DNA of 16,519 nt from Dunaliella salina (taxonomy: Eukaryota; Chlorophyta; Chlorophyceae; Chlamydomonadales; Dunaliellaceae). The stretch covers positions 1,374,307-1,390,825 of the forward strand of contig MU069437.1 in NCBI GenBank assembly GCA_002284615.2. The letters run 5' to 3'. Made by a program: the position numbers and the translations under genes. Of this stretch, positions 8,350 to 16,519 are shown in pieces. The notes beneath the pieces were generated by a model. It saw nothing but the letters and a program-made list of their open reading frames with translations. It ran no database searches and was not told where the DNA came from. Every line of letters begins with the position of its first letter. Positions within the stretch are counted from its first letter, which is position 1.

Positions 8350-8460
8350 TATGTGTTCTCTTCGAAGGACTTGCCCAGGTGGTTCAGGGTTTGTTGTGGT
8401 GTGCACTTGCGGGTGAACGCGTCCACACTGCATGCAAGGCTTGCGGGCAGGACGTTGAGG
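8350..8460 (-). pseudogene. Possible upstream fragment of the RT element
   Basis: The - strand reads NVLPASLACSVDAFTRKCTP and then QQTLNHLGKSFEENT before a stop near 8350. Strand and position fit an N-terminal part of the RT element, separated from its RT core by about 100 bases. I recognise no defined domain in it, so membership in the element is an inference from orientation and spacing. Confidence 0.3.
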
Positions 8461-10047
8461 TGGTGAGTGCACGTTTGGGTATCTGGCCGCCCCCAAAGGC
8501 GGGGCGGCTACCTCCAGTGTGCACAACCGATCTCGAAACTCCCCTCTGCTCACAAATTTTAAAAAACGGGTCAGGTGCTTTTCACTTAAGCTAATAAGAC
8601 ATGGTCTCAGTCATCATCTCAAGGATTTTTTTGGTGGTTGGAACATTTGAGCAGACAAATTATCTGGATTAAGGTCAAATCCCATTGAAACCTAACCAAA
8701 TTGAACCAGAAGGGAGGTCTGATGTGGACTGGACCCAGAGTTGTCTGGATTCAGCATAGTTGTACCAACTTTTTGAAGGTGTGTATCAGTTGAGGTGTAC
8801 TGATTCAGGTGCGACAAACCAACTTCAGTCCTTAGTCTTCTTCAACTTCTTCAAGCAGTGGCTTCATACCAGGCTGGACGCCATGTTCTTTTCTGAAATG
8901 CAGTCAGTTGCCCTGAAAGCCTTTTAGTGGAAGATCTGGACTGTGAGACGGCAGAGTGACCAATGCAGAGGTACCCAAGGGATCCTTATAGATGGTTCCA
9001 TCCAAGCTTGTGAGTGTGGGTTGAGAGGAGCAAACAGGAATGCCAGGCATTGCTTAAGGTCCAAGTAAACGTAGAGCTCCCCATGAGCATGTGCTCTCAG
9101 GCTGTTGCTGCAGTTCCTTTTACATCATAAAACAATGCAATAAGGTTTTGAAGTTTCGAGGAAACTGTTTGCCAAACATCATACAAATCTGCATCTGACC
9201 ATTTCTCTCCTTGCACTTGGTCTCTGTATATCTGGAGTTTCAATTCAAACATTTGAGCATTCAGGTTGAGACTTCTTGTGCCAATTTCTCAGTGCTTACT
9301 TGTGCATACTTTGAGAACCTGTGCTTTATGTGGTACTTTGAGCGCATGTTCCTCGACTGTTGACATTTGTGTACACATTTCTTTGAAGACTAGTCTAGTT
9401 CCAGGCCTGTGTTTCCACTCAGCTGGCCTCTCAGGCGGATATAGCAATGTAACCCAACCTTACCTTGTCGATGTCTGTTCTCTTATTTCCACGAGGAGGA
9501 GGATTCTTCATAAATTCCCACTTTTTAATCCTGCAGGGGAGAGGGACCTGCGTGTGACTCACCTGGATTGCCTGAAATGGGGGTGGATCTCGAGGTAAGC
9601 TGGCTTAACTCCAAACTTTACAGGACACAGATCATTACATGACACTAATCCAGCCTCAAACACATACTCGGCACAAATGTTACTATTGAGAACTAATTGA
9701 AAGCAGAGGAAGGTGTGGCAAGAAAGTTTTGTACTTGCCACAGTTCAGTTCAAAGCAGAGAACAAGCTAGTTGTACGGATCATCAGTGCTGTTAGACAGG
9801 GACAAAAGATGTACATATTTTGCAAGTACACGGTCCATTATCACTGGACATGACATAGTTCGATTTCATTTCGAGGCGCGCATCGCTCGCTCGAGTTCAT
9901 ATACATGAATCTGCAAGAATAAATCATCCAATATCTGTTCCCTCTCAGAGCAGTGTACCACTCACACCTCAGATCTCGCCCTACTTGTCCCGTTTGATCG
10001 CTATTCTTTTCTCTATGTTTCGCTTTCCCACCATGAAAGGCAGGAAT
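8461..10047. other. No supportable gene; 3' flank of the SOUL gene
   Basis: Open frames here (e.g. + 9266-9598) show no family, repeated motif or consistent splice pattern. The right end must include the 3' UTR of the - strand SOUL gene (stop at 10048), but I found no confident polyadenylation signal. One GC-rich hairpin is present at 8486-8508. Confidence 0.5.
8486..8508. repeat. GC-rich inverted repeat (8-bp stem)
   Basis: GCCGCCCC (8486-8493) pairs with GGGGCGGC (8501-8508) around a 7-base loop. There is no T run beside it and no adjoining gene end, so no terminator role can be argued. Confidence 0.6.
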
Positions 10048-10186
10048 TTACTTGGCAGTCTTGTAGTGGAATCGGTGCTTGGACTCAATCTCGTCTTCAT
10101 TGACCCACACAGGGTTGTAGCTGGGGTCCACCTTCACAAGGACATCATTTGGCTTGCCCTGTGGCAGCGGGTTGGGGCCATCGTAC
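10048..10186 (-). CDS. SOUL gene exon 7 (C-terminus and stop)
   Basis: The acceptor ttttttctctatttatcag has a strong pyrimidine tract. The exon encodes YDGPNPLPQGKPNDVLVKVD, the last SOUL strand, and then a 25-residue tail (PSYNPVWVNEDEIESKHRF...) that runs past the usual SOUL end, with TAA at 10048-10050. Confidence 0.85.
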
Positions 10187-13100
10187 CTGATAAATAGAGA
10201 AAAAAGCAACAATGTCAGTTCATGAAGTTCTTTTTGAATGGTTCCCACATGTAGAGACGCTTTAGAGCACAATCGGGGCTTAGATCTCTTGAACCTGGGT
10301 CCACAGACTCACTTGACTCAGACAGTAATGCCCAGAGTCATGATCCAGAGCAGCAAAAGACTTTCCATGCAATGGATCTGCTTGTGACTAATTGGAATTG
10401 GGTCTGGCCAGGTCCTCCTGCTTTTTTTGAATGTGCTTTTTAGGACATCCTACTTCTGCATGCACGCACCAACATGGAGCAAGTAGCTGCCCCGTACTTA
10501 CGGTTCCGAGACCATTTGTGCAAACGCTGCTTACAGGTACAACCTATCTTATCTTACGCACCTGACGAGACGGTAGCCAGCGCTCTCATCGAAAGGCACA
10601 CCATCACGGCGCAGGGCATCCATCAGCTTCTTGGCCTCATCCTCTGGCTTGGCCATGCCCAACAGCCAGTTGGGGGGGCTGCCTGCAAAACGGCGAGCTG
10701 CCACAGTGCCGCCCAGAAGCTTCCCCGTCTCAGGGGCTGGCCCGTCCAAGAACACTGCAGCACACAACGCACATAACTCCCATCAGAAACCAGAAAATTT
10801 TGAGTTCTATCAGGGCTTTGCCCCAAACTGTCCTTCAGCAGGCTCAGTCGCTGGCCCACCCACCCATCAACTGCAACACAAGCAGGTCTATCTTGCCAGT
10901 AACCTAACGCTCACCATCCCTGGTTTCAAGTAACCAATGGACAAAACAGCATGACATCCCTGCAAGGGGGGAGGGGATACCTGCTCAGCATACGAGAACA
11001 TTGCTAGAGTAGTACTGAACAATGATAACATTCAACAGGCCTTCTACTAAGGCCAGAAGGGTGCTGCTAACCATGTGTACAATGCAAAGGACCTGTGTGA
11101 GCATGCAACCAACAAGCACGCAGGTAAGCACACAATGAGTAAACATGTCATCCTGAATGGCTTCCAGTGGCAATTTCCCTTGAACAGTGCGTTCATGAGC
11201 ATTCAGCACCAGCCAACAATGGGTCATAAACCACAATTCCACTGAGTGGGACGGCTCCCCACCTTCCCCCCCACCACAACCCATCCCTGTAGTTTTTTCG
11301 TGTTACAGAACTGAGACAGCTAAGCTGGTAAAAAGATCTGGAACATACCAGATGTCACACATCAACAGAGTAAATGTAGAGCAAAAGGGTGGGCTGCCAT
11401 GCCAGTGGTTTTAGGGGCCAGTAGGGACCCTTTCTGCAACTTCAGGTGCCAGTTCCCCACGTGTTTGGCAAAGAGCCATTATGCACACCAGCAGAAGCAC
11501 AAGCAATGCAAAAATTGCACATCATCATTAGCAAAACATGCATAAAAGGCCATTGTTGCGAAGCACATGCACCTGTAAACAAGGATTGGCCTATACCTGA
11601 ACGATTGTCTCTTGACCAGCCTTTGTTGCAAGCGCACCCCTTACAGCGCCATCTGAAGTGCCAAGGATGTACAATATCCACCTCCTCATTGTATTGCTCA
11701 TTTGTAGGCGTAGGTAAATAGGGTGTCCTAACATCCTAAATCTGAGCCTCGACGAGGCTCGGCCCCTCTGAGTGGGGCCTCGTTGGGAGGTTAGGAAAAT
11801 GCTTCTCACTAAATGGAAATTCAACTAGACGGTTGTTCAGAAGGCTGTCATAAGTTGCTTCAGTTCAGCCATTGTCTCCATGCCCCTCCCACCCCCCTTT
11901 CGTCACTGCAGCACTTTCAATCACAACTATCCGTTCTCAGCCTCAAGTGCATGCTGGCCTTAGGGTCATGCACAGCAGGCGCACAGCTTGTATCGATATG
12001 TTACACATCCCCAGATCATCAAGTGAGGCAGGCAAGGCGGAGGTTCCCGCATTTCTTACAATTTGTACGCGGAGCCAGGGCTCCGGGTGGTGTAGCACTG
12101 CGCATAAACGCCAAGCGTCCGAGCGCACTACCGGTCAGGGTTCAATTTCTGGTAGGCACACTCGGCGAAGGCAAGGCTAGGCAAGGCGCACCCCTTGGGT
12201 AAGGATGCTGAACTCCCAAAGAAAGAGTCTGGCCGGGACGTCCAGAATTAAGCAGGGGGCAAAGTAGCGCTAGGTTATGTTTCCCTCGATCGTCAAGTGA
12301 GGCAAGGGGGAGGTTCCTCCTTTTCTTACACAGCTACTCCAACAAGACCAAGACATGCCACGACCAAGCCTTCCCCTTCTTCTTCTTCTTCTGCTTCTTG
12401 CACGTAGGTTCCCTGCTATTGCTGCATACCCAGCTCTCTCTCACCTGTGTCTACTTCTGTGCACTGCCAGGGTCAGTATTCCGAAACACTTCCTCAGGCA
12501 CTGTGAATGTATTATGCAATTATCTAAATTTTGCAGAATTATAGGGTATTTGGGGCGGTTTTAGACCACTTTTGGTGACCCCTGTTCCCACCAAGGGTGA
12601 GGCCAATCCGCCAAGTAGGCACGCCGAGCCTCGACCTCAGCGAGGCTCGTCCGGGTGGCTTTCCACCTTTACTCATTTGATGTCAACAAAGGTTGAAGCC
12701 TTTTTGTGCAGCAGCATAAATCCCCCCCAGCCAGAGATACTAACACTAATAACCAACCATGAACAGGATGACAATCATTCCAAGCATGCAGTGTGGTTTT
12801 TGGTCAGGTTCTTGGCAGAAACAAGAGAGAGCAGCAACCAGTTGGCAATACCGAGACATCCAAAAAGCACTTACCACCAGGGCTGATCTCCGTCTCGCCC
12901 TCCTTGAAAGCCTCGCTCACAGCAGATGGCGCGTAGTCCCGGATCTCATAGTCGGGCCTCAACCTGTGGAACAATAGGGCAATGTAGTTGGAGTACCGCA
13001 CAGCATGTTGACCATTATGCAATGTTTATCTTTTTTCAAGCTCTGCAAAATGCACAAGTACTACTTTTGGTGTGCGAATGAGGTGGATTTTCAGGGGTTT

Positions 13101-16100
13101 TCGGAAAGTTTGGGTGCGCAGTGGGGGTGCGCAATGGATTTATTCAATCTGAAAAAAATTAGGGCGCGTACTGGTCACAATTCTTTGCGCTAAGCATTTT
13201 AAATTAGTAAATGAAACAACCGATTCAATTAATACTTTTCCCTGAGGTTGTGAGAACCATAGTAGAAGCAAAAGTTGCCTGAAAAGCATGCTGTCTTCTG
13301 GGTCCAGGGCATCAGCATCATGCCGGTCCGAATGTTGGATTCTTGCATAACCTGAGCCTATCAACTGCTCTCCCCTGAGTCCTGGGTATCAGCTTCCGGC
13401 AAGGTTCTTGAGCCTTTGCCCCGAGTTCAATTCAGTTGCGTGTTGGCTTTGGACCTCAAAGTCAAAGGCTCTTTTCCAGTTTTTGTCAAGGTCATGCTAT
13501 ATCGAGCCCTGCATATGTTGCTCATTCCTTGCACGGAGATTGTACACACCTTGAGACTGGTTCAATGGAGCATGTTGGTTTGTTGAATGGACAGCTGCTC
13601 ACAGAGAGGGAGATCAATGCTGCACCATTGCAGGTTTCATGGGTGGACAAATGCAGATCCATTGGGCTTACCTCATGAGCTTGTAGCCCTCCACAGGTCC
13701 CGGGCGAATAGCGTCCGCCGCCATCTGCTGTGTAAGTGTGGCTACTGCATCCCTGGAGAACCAGTCTTGCTGGTCCGTCAAGTCCCACGTGTCCACATGG
13801 GCATTGATCTTCTGGGTTGCAGGGCTGAAGCCATAGGTTGTAGTGCCTAGAGATGTCAGACGTGCAGGAGGAAGCTTTTCTTGGCATGGGGCCGCCGTAT
13901 CTGTTCATTCTTCCAGAGATCTGACTCTGCACTGGTAAGTCAAAATATTGCTTGATGCTGGTAATTTTTGTGTAGGTCCCTACAACATGATCATGGAGTT
14001 TGGTCTCAGCCTTAAGAGCCTTGTACCAAAGCCAATTAAAGCAGAAAAATGAGAAATGTGTGGGAGCTTAATAAGTGGCATGCTGACCTCCAGGGCACAA
14101 GTCATCCAATTCAAGCCATCCGCCCAATTCAAGCCATCCGCCCAATTTCTACCAATTCAAGCCATCCCGAACTGGAATGTGCTTCGCAGAAAAAATCAAT
14201 AACAACTTAACAGTCACAACTCGAGGTTCGATGGTAGCCAGTGGTACTTGGGCTCTGCCCATTATCATCATATCATCATTGTCATTACTACATTTATCAC
14301 TACCAAAGAGGAGCCTCAAGGTAGCCCACACTGGGCCCTTCTCCACATCCAAATAGAGGTTGATACTTGCCAAACCTGCTTAGATATCTTTTTCATGGAA
14401 TATACATGTGAAAACAGAACATGGTAATGTGCCTCAATGTGACACGTGCCTGCGCACACATCTTTAAAAATGCCTGCTTCAACAAAACTGGTGCACAGGC
14501 CCCCCGACACAGCCTCTTGAGGCGGAGCAAACCTGGGATTGCCATTTATGCCCGCATAAAACCCTTAAAAAGAGGAAGAACCATAACAGCAAAAGAAGCA
14601 GAAATAATTTATGTCGCCTGGCACCCCCATTAGGCCACCTGACGTGCTCCTTGCAAATCCTAATTCACACATTCAGAGCTACGAACAATCTACTTCAGAC
14701 AATACTGCATTTCCACAACAAGACACACTGGCCGCTGAAATCAAAGTTGACAACCTCCCTCCTTGAGGTTTCAAGGGATCCACAGAGCACTAAACCAGAT
14801 GCTAGATCACAATCCAGGGCTACTCCAAGCACAACAAGGCATATTTTAACCCAGAAACTACCAAACCCCAAGCAGACATCACACCCACACACAGAAGTGA
14901 GATCTGCCTTTGAAAGGTGGACCTCATGGTACCAGGATCTAATTAAGATAGACAGCCAAGAACTCCTCTGGCATTTACCAAAGCTGCATGCAGGTATGAC
15001 ACCAAAACATGGGGGACAGCATGCAGGCTTTGTCATCCCTGACCGCCCAAATCCTGCTAAACCAATGAATTCCTCTGGCATTTACCAAAGCTGCATGCAG
15101 GTATGACACCAATACATGGGGGGGCAGCATGCAGGTTTTGTCACCCCTGGCCGCCCAAATCCTGCTAAACCAATGAGGACGCACCAGTGAAGGTAGCCTT
15201 AGGGGTCCAAGGCCTGGGCAGCTGGTCAGGCACCACGGGGAAATACATGGTCCAGCGCATCACAGCTGTGTAAGGACCGCAGGGCCGAAGGTCATGGAGC
15301 TCAAAGGTCGGCTTAATAGCCTGTGCAGGTGAATGCATGACAAAAGCGGTTTCAAGGTGGAACATTTGAGGTGAATGAAATAGAACCTCAGTGATGAGAC
15401 TAACTGCAGATTGGGCATCTGCTTCTGCACTCTTTCTGCCTGAGGGCCTTGTGGCACCATTGAGGACCTTGAGCCAATAAGCCAGCTCACAGGTAGGCTA
15501 TGCACAGGTAGGCTATGTTTTGAACGTCAAAAGGAACCCATCATGCAGATGACCAGTTGGCCATGCACTGGGCAACCAAGTGTCCTGTTTAAGTCAGCGC
15601 ACCCCCTGGTGCGGAGACCTTCCAGAAGTGAGAACATGCGATGCAGGAGGATGCTTACCAGGTTCAACTTAAGGAAGTCAGTGTAGTCCTTCAGACCATT
15701 CACTCTGGCCATGGGGTCCCTGAAGATGACAGTCTCGTCGTACAAGTCCGGCGATGGAACTCCGGTGGACATCTGGTTGTCCAAATCCGCCCTCAGCTTC
15801 TTAATCGCCTCCTGCGCGTTCAAGGCGAGAAGTTCCGAGATAAGTTGGAAGTTCCCGATCGTGTGGGGCGCAGGAAACTCATGAGTTCGTAGCCGCCTGA
15901 ATTCACACGCCTTGCATATGCAAGCGCCAACACGATGTTTATACCTCAGTAACACACCAGTCGGACTGCTACAGCTCGGTATCCAAAGCAGGCGACAGCG
16001 CGTTTGTGTGGTTCACAGCTGTCGGGTGAGGTTACTCGAGTGAACTCAATCAGAGCAACCTCAAGAAGTCCTGATGAGTTCTGCAATCAGCCTCGCCATC

Positions 16101-16393
16101 TCTCGCGCAGCACAGACCAGGAGAATCGCTGTAAGACTTACGTTGATGTCGAAGGCGCTGGTGCGAGTGGTAGTCACTGCCTCGGTTGCAGCTGCGCGGG
16201 GGATGGCAAGGTTCTTGTTCTGGGCACCACGCACAGGTGCAGCTGAGGGGAGGGCATGGCTCTGCTTGCCCTGGTTGGTGGACCCGCGCACAACGGGGGA
16301 TGGGCGCTGCAGGTTGACGGGCGTCAGCTGCTGGGGCACCTTCTGTGGCTGAGCACAGCCCCTGTTGAGCATCATCTGGCTGCCGAGCTGCAT
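10048..16393 (-). CDS. DUF2358-SOUL heme-binding-like protein, chloroplast (seven exons)
   Basis: Exons on the - strand: 16393-16142, 15877-15659, 15320-15185, 13846-13672, 12963-12875, 10754-10562, 10186-10048. They total 1203 nt, 400 residues plus TAA, and all junctions are GT-AG and in phase. Residues 1-70 have no Asp or Glu and are rich in Ser, Pro, Gln and basic residues, like a plastid transit peptide. Residues 105-245 match DUF2358, an NTF2-like fold: YDETVIFRDP at 130-139, GPYTAVMRWTM at 172-182, FTG at 201-203, HVDTWD at 219-224. Residues 258-375 match SOUL: YEIRDY at 266-271, LLGGTVAARRFAG at 303-315, YRLVRYD, then NDVLV. Arabidopsis At5g20140 (HBP5) has the same two-domain order and is a chloroplast heme-binding protein; a tetrapyrrole-binding role here is inferred from that. 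The middle of SOUL (about 50 residues, including the MT-PV motif) is absent where intron 5 lies. Confidence 0.85.
10562..10754 (-). CDS. SOUL gene exon 6 (SOUL domain, second half)
   Basis: The acceptor gtgtgctgcag and donor CTCGTCAG|gtgcgt bound FLDGPAPETGKLLGGTVAAR, RFAGSPPNW and a helix, AKPEDEAKKLMDALRRDG, ending YRLVR. It starts by completing a Val codon (G|TG). That VF could be the end of a SOUL MT-PV(F) motif whose first part is missing. Confidence 0.87.
11726..11796. repeat. Multi-hairpin element: closing stem plus two inner hairpins
   Basis: TCCTAAC (11726-11732) pairs with GTTAGGA (11790-11796). Inside are a near-perfect palindrome, GAGCCTCG-A-CGAGGCTC (11744-11760), and directly after it GGCCCC-TCTGAGT-GGGGCC (11761-11779). 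Together they make a three-way-junction layout in 71 bases. Confidence 0.6.
11955..12335. repeat. Diverged direct repeat pair around a tRNA-like segment
   Basis: TCATCAAGTGAGGCAGGCAA with GCGGAGGTTCCCGCATTTCT (12016 onward) recurs as TCGTCAAGTGAGGCAAGGGG and GAGGTTCCTCCTTTTCT (12292 onward), about 276 bp apart. Weaker similarity extends about 60 bases upstream of both (CTGGCC...AGCAGG...TATGTT). Confidence 0.55.
12084..12158 (+). ncRNA. tRNA-like segment, possible SINE head
   Basis: A box-A-like GTAGCACTGCGC (about 12092) and a box-B-like GGTTCAATTTC (12139-12149, one mismatch from GGTTCRANTCC) lie 47 bases apart, usual for a pol III internal promoter. The T-arm stem is imperfect and no clean cloverleaf forms, so a working tRNA is unlikely. 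A tRNA-derived SINE remnant is the better guess. Confidence 0.3.
12376..12399. repeat. CTT microsatellite
   Basis: An imperfect (CTT)n run with one CTG interruption, inside SOUL intron 5. Confidence 0.75.
12625..12649. repeat. Second GAGCCTCG hairpin
   Basis: CGAGCCTCG (12625-12633) pairs with CGAGGCTCG (12641-12649) around the 7-base loop ACCTCAG. The 8-bp core is identical to that at 11744-11760, 880 bp away. Confidence 0.7.
12875..12963 (-). CDS. SOUL gene exon 5 (start of SOUL domain)
   Basis: The acceptor gttccacag and donor CCTGGTG|gtaagt bound 89 nt encoding LRPDYEIRDYAPSAVSEAF and KEGETEISPG. YEIR-Y-P is the SOUL opening strand, preceded in phase by GYKLMR from exon 4. It ends phase 1. 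Confidence 0.85.
12964..13671 (-). other. SOUL gene intron 4
   Basis: 708 bp, bounded by gtaagc and gttccacag. Apart from a 12-bp near-repeat (GGGTGCGCAGTG then GGGTGCGCAATG, about 13110-13135) I see nothing in it. Confidence 0.6.
13672..13846 (-). CDS. SOUL gene exon 4 (DUF2358 end and linker)
   Basis: The acceptor acatctctag and donor CTCATGAG|gtaagc give TTTYGFSPATQKINAHVDTW, DLTDQQDWFSRDAVATLTQQ and GPVEGYKLM. G|GC across the junction with exon 3 restores the conserved FTG glycine. HVDTWD followed by QDWFS is a strong family signature. A longer open - frame over the same bases (13522-13932) is a shadow in another phase. Confidence 0.88.
14107..14167. repeat. 18-bp short tandem repeat
   Basis: CAATTCAAGCCATCCGCC occurs twice in tandem (14107-14124, 14125-14142). 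A partial third copy, CAATTCAAGCCATCC, follows at about 14153 after an 11-base interruption. It lies in SOUL intron 3. Confidence 0.85.
14574..14945 (+). mobile_element. Element copy C: chromodomain end only, in SOUL intron 3
   Basis: The + strand reads GRTITAKEAEIIYVAWHP, then after a frameshift PPDVLLANPNSHIQSYEQ. This aligns with AERLNFSEACKMTYVKWHP and ADMLQLHPDPHAHVQVFEE of copy B. Further on, ETTKPQADIT aligns with QPTKPQTGIM and KVDLM with NVDLM, in the same order and similar spacing as 3860-3970 of copy B. Several stops interrupt it. It is antisense to the host gene and ends near 14945, just before the 107-bp duplication. Confidence 0.6.
14964..15177. repeat. 107-bp tandem duplication
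   Basis: 14964-15070 and 15071-15177 are two head-to-tail copies that differ at only a few positions (for example acaccaaaacatg versus acaccaatacatg). The second copy ends seven bases before the exon 3 boundary (15185), inside SOUL intron 3. The high identity points to a recent event compared with the other repeats here. Confidence 0.93.
15185..15320 (-). CDS. SOUL gene exon 3 (DUF2358, middle)
   Basis: The acceptor ttcacctgcacag and donor TTCACTG|gtgcgt bound AIKPTFELHDLRPCGPYTAV, MRWTMYFPVVPDQL and PWTPKATFTG. The exon is phase 0 at its start and phase 1 at its end. The FELH...GPY-T-RWTM...FTG pattern is the most diagnostic part of DUF2358. The donor is seven bases from the 107-bp tandem duplication in intron 3. 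Confidence 0.88.
15488..15517. repeat. 15-bp tandem duplication
   Basis: CACAGGTAGGCTATG is repeated exactly twice, in SOUL intron 2. Confidence 0.92.
15659..15877 (-). CDS. SOUL gene exon 2 (DUF2358, first half)
   Basis: It encodes residues 85-157, including AQEAIKKLRADLDNQ and YDETVIFRDPMARVNGL, the conserved front of DUF2358. The donor is AACCTG|gtaagc (15658). The acceptor used here, catgag (ends 15878), has a weak pyrimidine tract. A second phase-0 acceptor, tgcaag, lies 33 nt upstream in the gene and would add 11 residues. Confidence 0.8.
16142..16393 (-). CDS. SOUL gene exon 1 (start and transit peptide)
   Basis: ATG at 16393-16391 is the first ATG in the frame (MQLGSQMMLNRG...). It runs 84 codons to AFDIN|gtaagt (donor at 16141), phase 0. 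A possible transit-peptide cleavage site lies near IPRAAATEA (residues 65-73), where the first acidic residue appears. The second and third Met (residues 7 and 8) are possible alternative starts. Confidence 0.65.
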
Positions 16394-16438
16394 TACCTTC
16401 CCAAAACTGTTAAGCAATCCGGCAAAAAGGGTCCGAAA

Positions 16439-16445
16439 TTAAATA
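16439..16445 (-). promoter_or_regulatory. TATA-like sequence upstream of the SOUL gene
   Basis: On the - strand TATTTAA lies about 46 bases before the ATG at 16393, which would leave a short 5' UTR. AT-rich heptamers are common, so this is weak evidence. The true start of transcription could be outside the window. Confidence 0.2.
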
Positions 16446-16519
16446 TGAACTCGCTTGGGAAGCCAGGGTCACAGGGAGGAAACGAAATGAGCAGTGTTCT
16501 GTTAATCGATATTAAGGCA

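Larger units (their letters stand above)
10755..12874 (-). other. SOUL gene intron 5, 2.1 kb, repeat-rich
   Basis: It interrupts the middle of the SOUL domain, phase 1 on both sides. It holds a multi-hairpin segment (11726-11796), a tRNA-like segment within direct repeats (about 11955-12335), a CTT microsatellite (12376-12399) and a second GAGCCTCG hairpin (12625-12649). I checked the - strand for an ATGAC start of the conserved MT-PV motif at every GTCAT on the + strand and found none that continues suitably. A + frame at 11446-11721, rich in Cys and His, has no recognised family. Confidence 0.6.

Noticed and set aside
9266..9598. 110-codon + frame ending near a gtaagc donor-like sequence
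   Set aside because: No family resemblance and no partner exon with matching phase; likely chance.
11446..11721. Cys/His-rich 91-codon + frame inside SOUL intron 5
   Set aside because: Cys and His spacing fits no zinc-finger type I know, and nothing around it supports expression.
12084..12158. Functional tRNA gene
   Set aside because: The T-arm stem mispairs and no proper acceptor stem or anticodon arm forms.
13522..13932. 136-codon - frame over SOUL exon 4
   Set aside because: The real exon uses another phase here (HVDTWD, QDWFS), with splice sites and phases that join its neighbours.
14964..15177. CRISPR-like or satellite array
   Set aside because: Only two long, directly abutting copies without spacers; a simple tandem duplication.

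Overview
The window looks like nuclear DNA of a photosynthetic eukaryote, most likely a green alga (Chlorophyta). The reasons are GT-AG introns with gtgagt, gtaagt and gtgcgt donors, a plastid-type protein that joins a DUF2358 domain to a SOUL heme-binding domain, long (TG)n repeats, and decayed non-LTR-type retroelement sequence in introns and between genes. The species cannot be named from the sequence alone. There is no operon, CRISPR array or prokaryotic feature.

Layout. At the left edge (1-2470, + strand) two exons of an ankyrin-repeat gene enter from outside the window. They are separated by a 1.94-kb intron that holds a three-copy diverged tandem repeat. A (TG)40(CG)7 tract lies just upstream of the first exon. 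From about 2930 to 6480 (+) lie two adjacent, heavily frameshifted copies, A and B, of one mobile-element family. Copy B shows, in order, a chromodomain-like segment, a segment with a methyltransferase-like HPP(H/Q) motif, a type-I RNase H with all four catalytic acidic residues, a CX2CX7HX4C zinc motif and a PD...ELK motif resembling restriction-like nucleases. No reverse transcriptase is visible in it. From about 6850 to 8455 is a second retroelement family: its RT core is on the - strand, and the region that should follow it is on the + strand, as if the 3' half had been inverted in place. Positions 8460-10047 show no gene I can support.

The right 40% (10048-16393, - strand) is a seven-exon gene for a predicted 400-residue, probably chloroplast, DUF2358-SOUL protein. 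All seven exons join in phase. The SOUL domain lacks about 50 residues from its middle, exactly where a 2.1-kb, repeat-rich intron interrupts it. Its introns hold a third remnant (copy C) of the chromodomain element, a 107-bp tandem duplication that nearly touches an exon, a tRNA-like (possibly SINE) segment within diverged direct repeats, and two GC-rich hairpins sharing the stem GAGCCTCG.

The genes do not form a pathway: there is one partial ankyrin gene, one complete plastid heme-binding-type gene, and mobile-element debris between and inside them. The most unusual content is the domain chain of the A/B/C family and the abbreviated SOUL domain.
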